Of a DNA stretch of 13,081 bases, positions 7,054 through 13,081 are shown piece after piece. The notes under the pieces are model-generated. The model saw only the letters and a program-made list of their open reading frames with translations, searched no databases and was not told the origin of the DNA. Each line of letters opens with the position of its first letter. Positions within the stretch are counted from its first letter, which is position 1. The stretch comes from Candidatus Scatoplasma merdavium. GTDB lineage: Bacteria; Bacillota_I; Bacilli_A; RFN20; CAG-288. Where the stretch lies: assembly GCA_017694135.1 (NCBI GenBank), contig JADING010000059.1, positions 1 to 13,081 on the forward strand, given 5' to 3'. The position numbers and the translations under genes were made by a program.

Positions 7054-10000
7054 AAGACCTTTTTAAAATCTCCTTTTTTCAATGAATATAAATATCCACT
7101 TCCCTTACTCAAGTTAAATATGCGTCTTACGTTATCAGCGTAAATTTCAATCTGCTTAATATAATCACTATCAGCTAAATTAGAAAACTTGTAATCGACA
7201 ATTACAAAGTGATCCGGATGAATAAATAACAAGTCAATCGATCCTTCAGAGTTGTTATCTTCATCGTAATATCTGTACTCTTTATATATTTCTGCACGTT
7301 TGTTTTCTAAATAGATCTTTGAATTTATAAAGTTTTCTAAGGCCGAGACAATATCTTTATCCTTAAAAAGCGAGTAATCGGGATTTTCAAAATCCGTAAT
7401 TTCCATAGCTTCGTGAAGCTTACTACCTAGATCAAGTATTGCTTTTGACGTATGAGTCTCTTTTTTAGAAGCGCGAATGACAACAGGGTTTTCAAAAATA
7501 AAATTAGGTTCAGAATACTTGAGCGTTATTTTTTTAATTTCCTTAGCTTTGTCTTGCTGCACATCAGATTCCGCATCATTTTTATATCCTGAATCTATCT
7601 TGCCATCTAAATTCGCCTTCTCTTCATTAAACGGGTATTTTGAAGCGGCCAATAAATCAGCAAACGAATTGCATTTATCTATGCTCTTCGCCGTCCACTC
7701 TTTTCCCTCTTCTTTGTGAGCAACGAAAACCAGCTGTTGTTCTGCTCGAGTCAGCTGGACGTAAAGAAGGCGTATTTTTTCCTTTTTTTCTTGCAAAGCA
7801 ATTATGTCTTTTCGATATGCCAATATCGGATTAGTGCAAACATCCCCTTCTTTAGCATCAAACTGATCGTTCCTAGTGTATCTAAATTGGACACCGTTTG
7901 TTCTATCAAAAAGAACATCATCTTCTTTAATGCTTTTGTATTTGTTATACAATGACAGACAATAAACAACCGGATACTCTAAGCCTTTTGATTTATGGAT
8001 GTTAGTTATATTAACAGCATCGTTTGATGGTGATTTAAATCTTACCTTAAGCTTGCTTTTATCCTTTTCATTTCTTTGGAAATACGCGATAACGTCTTCG
8101 AAAGAATATCCCATCTTAGCCATGGAAATAAACTGATTCTCGACATCTGATAGCAGCTTAATCGAGTTGCTTACCTCCGTAAAATTCTTCAATGAAGCGT
8201 AGACGTTAAATTCTTTTATTAAAGTTGAATATATCGAGTAAACATCACTAGTTTGACACCTAGATTTCAAAGAAAGAAGTTTTTTATACACCTCAGAATC
8301 TTTCAGTTTGTTCTCTGAAAAATACGAAAATATTTTTGCGTTGTCTTCCCTGTAAAGAGGAGAGCGAAGCAGACAGAGAATCGAGCGTTTAAATTCAGCC
8401 GTATCAACTTTATCCAAACAGACAAATGCCATCGCTAAAAAAAGGTTTTTTACAACGTAAACTATTTCTTTTGAGAAAGCATCCGAGTCATTTTCAACAT
8501 TTAATGGGATTTGATATTCAGCAAAAACTTTAGAGATATCTTCAAACTTAGTGCCTCTATCAATAAGAATGCAAAAATCTGAAAAGCGAGCTGGATGACC
8601 TTTTATTATCTCTTTGTTTCTAACTCTTTGTAAGATATCTTCACAAACTATTCTAGCTTCTTTATCAGGGGACATAAGATCTCTTCTCGTATTTTCCATC
8701 GTATAAGTTAGAAACTTCGTTGGAAGTCCAAGGTTAGGATCAGGGCGAACTGTCGGTTGTTCAAGACAGTGACCGTCAGCGTAATTAGCTCCGCCAAAGT
8801 CTTCTGTCATAATAGTAGAAAAAATAGAATTAACAGTATCTATAACACTTTTAGAGGAACGGTAGTTCTCACTCATTTCAACCAGCTTTCCACCATTGCC
8901 ATTTTTATACTGGTTATAACGATTTAAAAAATAAGTAGGATTAGAGTTTCTAAATGCGTAAATCGATTGCTTAATATCGCCAACCATAAAAAGGTTATTA
9001 TTGCCTATTAGCTCTAAAAACCTCTCTTGTATATCGGCGTTGTCTTGATATTCATCAACCATGATTTCATCGTATGATTCAGAAATTTCTCTTCTTACTT
9101 CATCGTTATTTTCTAATAAATGCAAAGCTAATGAGGCGATATCAGAAAAAGTATAAACGCCTTTTTGTAATTTTAAGGAATTGAATTTATCCATTACTTC
9201 TAAGCATATTGAATAGAAAAATGTATACAATTTTTCGTTATCTTTTAACACTTTCTTTGCTTCTTGGTAAGTAGGAAAATTGGAGGCGACCTTAACAATG
9301 GAATCGATGTCTTCTTTAATAAAAGTAAATTCCGCTCTGATATGAGGATTTTCAGCATCTTTCCACTTTGCTGCTGGAGTTTTTTGCGTATCGGGATTTA
9401 TCTGGTAAATCTTAGCTAAATTGACCAATTTATCAAGGTGATCACCTATTTCATCGATGCGCTTTAGATTGTTTAATACAATATCTCTTTTCGGTTTTAA
9501 AGCCGGTTCAGAATCGTTATCTAAAAACAATTTTTGCATTTTATGCAAGCTGTCTTTAAGCCTGTTTAAGTAAAAACAATAAGCCTCATCAAGTTCTGCT
9601 TCGCTGATAGAAAGAAATTTATCTTTCATTTCTTCTAAGGAATTTGAACCGATTTTTACTACTAAAGAAGAGGTGATTACATTCTCGACTAAGTCGCGAA
9701 TTGATTCATCGTCTTTTAAAGTATAGTGATCTAGTAAATTCAAAAATAACTGGTTGTTCGAATCGTAAAGTTCATCGAACTTACTATCGATAAGCTTGCG
9801 CAATTCAAACTTTAAGACCGATTCATCGATAATTTCAAAAGTCTCTTTTATGCCTAGCAAATAAAAGTATTTTCTTACTATTTTTTGATAGAAAGAATCG
9901 AATGTGCATATATCGGCAGAATCAACCAATTTAAGTTCACTTTTTAATTCAGGATACTTCTTCAATTCGCCCTTAATTCTTACTGCCATATTATGAGCGG

Positions 10001-10196
10001 CAGCTTCAGTAAATGTCAGAATAAGGAGACGAGAAAGAGTGCCCTTTTTATTTGTTTTCTTTGAGAGGTAATCGTGAAGGATGCGGATGACTCTTCCCGA
10101 TAACACACCGGTCTTACCAGTCCCAGCGCTTGAAGAAACTAAAATGTTAGAATCGCATTCATCGATAGCAATTTTCTGTTTAGCATTAGGTGTCAT
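7050..10196 (-). CDS. addA: ATP-dependent helicase/nuclease subunit A (AddA)
   Basis: Motor and nuclease subunit of the AddAB complex, which resects double-strand breaks for RecA loading (the Bacillota counterpart of RecBCD). Numbering is from the ATG at 10196 (1048 residues, short of the usual ~1200). UvrD-type helicase motifs: Walker A SSSAGTGKT (21-29), DEYQD (381-385), GDIKQSIYAFR (406-416), ENYRSS, NIHKSKGLEYPVV and LLYVQLTRA. C-terminal RecB-type nuclease: GSKLHEAM (His about 928), GSIDLLF (Asp about 988), IVDYKF (Asp about 1001, Lys about 1003) and QIEIYAD (Gln about 1015). All catalytic positions are kept. A TTG at 10226 opens a frame 10 codons longer, but GAGGAG stands 10 bases before ATG 10196, which is chosen. 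The start follows the addB stop by one base; the end overlaps the next gene by 4. Confidence 0.95.
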   Translation of the reverse strand: MTPNAKQKIAIDECDSNILVSSSAGTGKTGVLSGRVIRILHDYLSKKTNKKGTLSRLLILTFTEAAAHNMAVRIKGELKKYPELKSELKLVDSADICTFDSFYQKIVRKYFYLLGIKETFEIIDESVLKFELRKLIDSKFDELYDSNNQLFLNLLDHYTLKDDESIRDLVENVITSSLVVKIGSNSLEEMKDKFLSISEAELDEAYCFYLNRLKDSLHKMQKLFLDNDSEPALKPKRDIVLNNLKRIDEIGDHLDKLVNLAKIYQINPDTQKTPAAKWKDAENPHIRAEFTFIKEDIDSIVKVASNFPTYQEAKKVLKDNEKLYTFFYSICLEVMDKFNSLKLQKGVYTFSDIASLALHLLENNDEVRREISESYDEIMVDEYQDNADIQERFLELIGNNNLFMVGDIKQSIYAFRNSNPTYFLNRYNQYKNGNGGKLVEMSENYRSSKSVIDTVNSIFSTIMTEDFGGANYADGHCLEQPTVRPDPNLGLPTKFLTYTMENTRRDLMSPDKEARIVCEDILQRVRNKEIIKGHPARFSDFCILIDRGTKFEDISKVFAEYQIPLNVENDSDAFSKEIVYVVKNLFLAMAFVCLDKVDTAEFKRSILCLLRSPLYREDNAKIFSYFSENKLKDSEVYKKLLSLKSRCQTSDVYSIYSTLIKEFNVYASLKNFTEVSNSIKLLSDVENQFISMAKMGYSFEDVIAYFQRNEKDKSKLKVRFKSPSNDAVNITNIHKSKGLEYPVVYCLSLYNKYKSIKEDDVLFDRTNGVQFRYTRNDQFDAKEGDVCTNPILAYRKDIIALQEKKEKIRLLYVQLTRAEQQLVFVAHKEEGKEWTAKSIDKCNSFADLLAASKYPFNEEKANLDGKIDSGYKNDAESDVQQDKAKEIKKITLKYSEPNFIFENPVVIRASKKETHTSKAILDLGSKLHEAMEITDFENPDYSLFKDKDIVSALENFINSKIYLENKRAEIYKEYRYYDEDNNSEGSIDLLFIHPDHFVIVDYKFSNLADSDYIKQIEIYADNVRRIFNLSKGSGYLYSLKKGDFKKVL

Positions 10197-10197
10197 A

Positions 10198-12489
10198 TTA
10201 TTCAGTCTCCTCGCTGTTTTTATCAAATGCTTCTAAGTACAAGTTTTGATCTTTATCTGAGTTATCAACGAAGCAACACTCTTTAAACTGACAATACTCA
10301 CAATTAGACAAAAGCTTTGAATTCGAAGTCTTTAATCTCTTTTTCAAAACAGAAAAGTTCTTTTCTTTAAGCTTTTCTATTCCATCCTCAAAAGATTTTT
10401 TCATAATGTTAATTAGCAGCTGGTAATCGAGAAGCTTTTTATAAGTGACAATTAAATCTTCGTTGCTATCTTCATTAGTAAGGCGGTCTTTATCCCCATT
10501 GATTCCAAATGCTGATAAGCCGTGAAATTCTGAAACGTCAGAGTAAGAATAAAGCGATTTATCTTTGTATACTTCTGCATAAAAGACATCGCCTTGACGA
10601 TACCCTTCTTGTTCAAGCGTTTCTTTGAAAGCGAGAGAATATAGAAGAAGCTGAACATCAAGACCATATGCGATTTTATTTAAATCAAAGTTTTTTGATC
10701 CGGTCTTTAAGTCGAGAATGCTGTATTCATTTTCATCGCGATTAATTAATAATAAATCAACTCTTCCTTCAACCTTGCTAGAGTAGAAACTATAATCAAA
10801 TTGCTTTTCTGAATATATTTTCGTGTAATGCCCTACTTTAAAGAATTTTTTTAAAATGCTGACTACTTCAAAGCCTCTTAAATACGCTTTATGTAAATAA
10901 AAGATATCTTTTTTAGAAAGTCCGCTTTCATCAATATCAAGGAGTTTTAATACCTTAGAAAAAGACAGATCAGTAGGACTTATACTTCCACCGCTTTCTT
11001 CAGAGGTAATTTGACATTCAACAATCTTATGAACAACATTGCCTATCATTAAAGACAGGGTATTGTCAAATTTATTTATATTTAAAATTCTTTTACAGAA
11101 ATAAGCAAAAGGACAATTTAAATAATCGGAAATTGATGAAAAAGATATCTTCTTATTAGGGGCAGAAGAAATTAATATATCCGTGTTTTTTGCCCTCACT
11201 GCTTCAAAACCTTCTGAAAAGTAAGATTCTTTGGTTTCTAAGTACCTGCTGCTGTTGTTTCCGTAATTCTTTTCCACTTCTTCTTCGTAAGCGAAGTAAA
11301 CAAAATCGTTAGATTTTGAATACCTGCAATTGTAATATTCTCCTTCCTCGGGTGTAATCTTTCCTTCTTCCTCTAATTCAGAGACTAAGATTTTGTCTTT
11401 CTGCATAAGGCTGTCATTAATTCTAAATAAATAGAGGTTTTTTACACTGTGAAGCAAAATGTTGAGTTCTTCCTTTGTCTTCTCGTTACACAGGTAACTT
11501 GGGTATGAATAAGAGGAAATAATTTTCTCAGCATCTGATAAATATTCATCATCTTTTCTTTTACTAGGATAAGAATCATCAAAATTTAAAACAAAAACGT
11601 ACTTGAATCTTGCAGCTTCTTCAATATTTGTTACAACTCTTAAACCAATACTATTATTATCCAAATATGAAAAGGATTTAACTTTGTCGACAAAACGGAG
11701 ATAAATAAATCTCTTGTCGTCCTTATTCTCTTCTAAAACACTTGAGAGAATATTATATAAATGAACTGATATATCTGAAGAACTTTCTAAGAAATTATTT
11801 AGCGCTTGCTCAGGATCAGTTTTAATTATTTCTAAAGAATCCAAATACTCTTTTTGAAGTGAAATAAGATTGTTGTCAAAAACCAAGGGTATTGATAAAT
11901 TCTTGAAAAAATTATCGCACATTTCGCGCAAATATTGAGGAATTACCATACAAATTTCATACGATTTAGCTTTTTTAGACGCGAGTAGATCAGCTATTTG
12001 AACCGATACTTCATTGATTTCATCCAGTTCATTTGGATACACTTTAACTTTTAAAACAGCATCAAAAGAGTCAGGATTACTAGCGTAACGCAGCTTAAAC
12101 GGCTTAAGCAAACTAGCAATTAGTTCATCAGAATAATAGTTGTTTACGATGTCTAAAGAACGCAAATAGTTAATGTATGCTTCATTGTAAAGCAACAAGC
12201 CTTCTTGACGTAATTTTCCTTCTAATTCATTTAGCTTTTTGATTTTGCTGTTATCTTTTATTTCATTAGGCTTCAAGAATTTCAAAGCCTCATAGAGGGT
12301 TTTAGCGTAATCGTAATTATCGTTGCAGTTTTTGTAAATGTAATACAAAGCTCCGCTTTTTAATTCAGGGCAAAATTTTTCCTGAATATCCTCAATTGAC
12401 ATAACAAGTATATCTTGATGCGCTTGACGTGTAAGCAAAAACTGTTTCCGCAAAAAAGATGGTACTATTTGTAGTTTTTTCCTCTTCAT
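10198..12489 (-). CDS. addB: ATP-dependent nuclease subunit B (AddB), short form without Walker A
   Basis: Partner of AddA, with a helicase-like N-terminal half (the Chi-scanning part in Bacillus) and a C-terminal Fe-S nuclease. It has 763 residues against about 1160 in Bacillus. Nuclease domain: NCPFAYFC (Cys459, Cys465), GNVVHKIV (His487), GRVDLL (Asp578), ILDLKTG (Asp593, Lys595) and VQLLLY (Gln613). The C-terminal cluster Cys730, Cys733, Cys739 has the 3- and 6-residue spacing of the AddB [4Fe-4S] ligands, with Cys459 as the fourth; the nuclease therefore looks intact. RVVTNIEEAARFKYVFVLNFDDSYP (about 284-308, split here only for length) matches the late helicase-like region. The N-terminus begins LQIVPSFLRKQFLL, resembling the YIVPEQMTFQ segment that normally follows the P-loop, so the P-loop itself is absent. 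An in-frame TAG three codons upstream of ATG 12489 rules out a longer start. First gene of the operon. Confidence 0.92.
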   Translation of the reverse strand: MKRKKLQIVPSFLRKQFLLTRQAHQDILVMSIEDIQEKFCPELKSGALYYIYKNCNDNYDYAKTLYEALKFLKPNEIKDNSKIKKLNELEGKLRQEGLLLYNEAYINYLRSLDIVNNYYSDELIASLLKPFKLRYASNPDSFDAVLKVKVYPNELDEINEVSVQIADLLASKKAKSYEICMVIPQYLREMCDNFFKNLSIPLVFDNNLISLQKEYLDSLEIIKTDPEQALNNFLESSSDISVHLYNILSSVLEENKDDKRFIYLRFVDKVKSFSYLDNNSIGLRVVTNIEEAARFKYVFVLNFDDSYPSKRKDDEYLSDAEKIISSYSYPSYLCNEKTKEELNILLHSVKNLYLFRINDSLMQKDKILVSELEEEGKITPEEGEYYNCRYSKSNDFVYFAYEEEVEKNYGNNSSRYLETKESYFSEGFEAVRAKNTDILISSAPNKKISFSSISDYLNCPFAYFCKRILNINKFDNTLSLMIGNVVHKIVECQITSEESGGSISPTDLSFSKVLKLLDIDESGLSKKDIFYLHKAYLRGFEVVSILKKFFKVGHYTKIYSEKQFDYSFYSSKVEGRVDLLLINRDENEYSILDLKTGSKNFDLNKIAYGLDVQLLLYSLAFKETLEQEGYRQGDVFYAEVYKDKSLYSYSDVSEFHGLSAFGINGDKDRLTNEDSNEDLIVTYKKLLDYQLLINIMKKSFEDGIEKLKEKNFSVLKKRLKTSNSKLLSNCEYCQFKECCFVDNSDKDQNLYLEAFDKNSEETE
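10207..10212 (-). promoter_or_regulatory. Shine-Dalgarno of addA, inside addB
   Basis: The minus strand reads GAGGAG, 10 bases before the ATG at 10196. It lies within the last codons of addB and downstream of the TTG at 10226, so it favours the ATG as the addA start. Confidence 0.7.
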
Positions 12490-12497
12490 ACTTCTCT

Positions 12498-12525
12498 ATT
12501 TTACCACACTGACAATTTATGTAAT
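12498..12525 (-). promoter_or_regulatory. Predicted promoter of the addB operon
   Basis: The minus strand shows an extended -10, TGGTAAAAT (TAAAAT at 12498-12503), and 16 bases upstream ATTACA (12520-12525), a 4/6 match to TTGACA. Transcription would start near 12491, only a few bases before the addB ATG at 12489, so the mRNA would be almost leaderless. A weaker alternative is TTGGAC (12542-12547) with TACATA (12518-12523), which would give a leader of about 22 bases containing only AGAGAAG as a ribosome site. No experimental support is visible. Confidence 0.45.
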
Positions 12526-12533
12526 TTTCTAAG

Positions 12534-12562
12534 TTGATTTTGTCCAATTTCTTTCATAATAT
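12534..12562 (+). promoter_or_regulatory. Predicted promoter of the CBS-domain gene
   Basis: TTGATT (12534-12539) and TAATAT (12557-12562) are separated by exactly 17 bases. Transcription would begin near 12569, about 8 bases before the preferred ATG at 12577. No Shine-Dalgarno precedes that ATG. The -35 boxes of this promoter and of the addB promoter are back to back, about 8 bases apart, so RNA polymerase could probably not occupy both at once. AT-rich sequence makes chance matches likely, hence the modest confidence. Confidence 0.45.
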
Positions 12563-12576
12563 AAATGTGTACTTAT

Positions 12577-13002
12577 ATGAACATAATATTCTTTTTAACC
12601 CCTAAAAAGGACGTTGAATACGTCGAAAGTGATTTCACTATTCGCCAAGTTGTAGAAAAAATGGAATATCATCATTATACGGCTGTTCCTATAATTGATA
12701 CACAAGGCAAATACGTCGATGTAATTTCTGCTGACGACATTCTTTTTACTCTTAAAAACTATCACTTCAATTGGGAAAAAGCGATGAAAGTCAACATATT
12801 GACTATCAAACCTTACCGTTCAATTGAAGCCCTTACTATCGATAAGGATCTAAATGACCTTTTAAAAATTATTTCAAATCAAAACTTCGTTCCTGTAGTT
12901 GATGACAACAACTACTTTATTGGAATTATAACTAGACAATCTGTTCTAAAGTATTTAAAGCAGCAATTAAACGATTATCAAAAATATCAATCTAGCAATT
13001 AA
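12577..13002 (+). CDS. Two-CBS-domain protein (small Bacillota type)
   Basis: A stand-alone Bateman module of 141 residues with no attached enzyme or membrane domain. CBS1 spans about 20-60 (TIRQVVEKMEYHHYTAVPII, then GKYVDVISADDIL). CBS2 spans about 90-128 (DLNDLLKIISNQNFVPVVDD, then YFIGIITRQSVL). The opening NIIFFLTPKKDVEYV is typical of a widespread clostridial/bacillar family of small CBS proteins, and families of this kind bind adenine nucleotides; in Bacillus the related CbpB/DarB binds c-di-AMP. The ligand here is not shown by the sequence. An ATG at 12565 would add four residues, but family members start at the MNI equivalent and the predicted transcript starts after 12565, so 12577 is preferred. 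The gene is divergent from addB and its TAA overlaps the stop of a converging frame. Confidence 0.88.
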   Translation: MNIIFFLTPKKDVEYVESDFTIRQVVEKMEYHHYTAVPIIDTQGKYVDVISADDILFTLKNYHFNWEKAMKVNILTIKPYRSIEALTIDKDLNDLLKIISNQNFVPVVDDNNYFIGIITRQSVLKYLKQQLNDYQKYQSSN

Positions 13003-13081
13003 CGCTTTGCGCTCGTATTCAAATACACTTGCATCAAATATGACAAGTCATCGAGATTCTTTTTAATGCACTGAACAATAT
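12999..13081 (-). CDS. Possible C-terminal end of a converging gene, start beyond the right edge
   Basis: Reading leftward from the window edge, one minus-strand frame stays open for 26 codons and ends in TAA at 12999-13001. It interlocks with the TAA of the CBS gene (13000-13002). The visible tail ends with residues NLDDLSYLMQVYLNTSAKR, a plausible amphipathic helix with a basic end. The other two minus-strand frames have stops in this stretch. At this base composition an open run of 26 codons occurs by chance fairly often, so the call rests mainly on the tight stop-to-stop junction. I do not recognise the product. Confidence 0.4.
   Translation of the reverse strand, partial: IVQCIKKNLDDLSYLMQVYLNTSAKR

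Noticed and set aside
10452..10667. A 71-codon minus-strand frame inside addB in another reading frame.
   Set aside because: It falls in the AddB nuclease domain, whose motifs continue unbroken on both sides, so it is a shadow frame and not a frameshifted piece.
12511..12544. GACAA (12511-12515) and TTGTC (12540-12544) as an inverted-repeat operator between addB and the CBS gene.
   Set aside because: The arms are only five bases and match poorly beyond that in a very AT-rich gap. Nothing separates it from chance.
12501..12557. An 18-codon minus-strand frame (ATG at 12557, TAA at 12501-12503) just upstream of addB, a possible leader peptide.
   Set aside because: It has no Shine-Dalgarno, its sequence has no attenuator-like codon run, and it covers the predicted addB promoter. 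Chance is enough to explain it.
13002..13012. CGCTTTGCG near the end of the CBS gene as a terminator hairpin.
   Set aside because: The stem is three base pairs with no following U-run, too weak for an intrinsic terminator.
1..13081. Mycoplasma genetic code (TGA as Trp), considered because of the AT bias and reduced AddB.
   Set aside because: TGA terminates several genes at clean ATGA junctions, reading through would run into the next gene out of frame, and conserved tryptophans are TGG.

Overview
The window is about 13 kb of AT-rich bacterial chromosome (roughly one third G+C by eye). It looks like a low-G+C member of the Bacillota. A YtpR-like gene next to trmB, an AddAB rather than RecBCD nuclease, a PepV dipeptidase, a type III pantothenate kinase and a small clostridial-type CBS protein all fit that phylum. 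Several genes end in TGA inside well-formed start/stop overlaps, and tryptophan is written TGG, so the standard bacterial code (table 11) is used and not the Mycoplasma code. The short AddB and the very tight packing suggest a streamlined lineage, perhaps Erysipelotrichia or an RF39/mollicute-affiliated group. That placement is inference.

Layout. From about 12.5 kb leftward to the window edge, everything lies on the minus strand as one chain of nine genes: addB, addA, a 90-residue unknown, coaX, a pepV-type dipeptidase, trmB, a ytpR-like gene, an XPD/DinG-type helicase with an N-terminal nuclease domain, and lepA (cut by the left edge). Adjacent genes overlap by 4, 8 or 25 bases, except addB/addA, which are separated by one base. 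There is no internal room for a terminator, so the whole set is probably one transcript with much translational coupling. On the plus strand, diverging from addB across an 87-base gap, is a two-CBS-domain protein. Its stop codon overlaps the stop codon of a converging minus-strand frame that enters from the right edge. No stretch longer than 300 bases lacks a gene.

Function. Three themes are mixed in the operon: DNA end processing and repair (AddB, AddA and the nuclease-helicase fusion, giving three PD-(D/E)XK nuclease domains and two intact ATP motors), translation and tRNA maturation (TrmB, YtpR-like, LepA), and core metabolism (CoaX for coenzyme A, a PepV-like enzyme for dipeptides). There are no mobile elements, tRNA or rRNA genes, CRISPR arrays or phage genes. 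The points most worth a second look are the nuclease-helicase fusion sharing an operon with AddAB, an AddB whose N-terminus starts just after where the Walker A motif should be, a CoaX with altered active-site motifs, the unidentified 90-residue gene, and the addB/CBS intergenic region, where predicted promoters would give nearly leaderless mRNAs.
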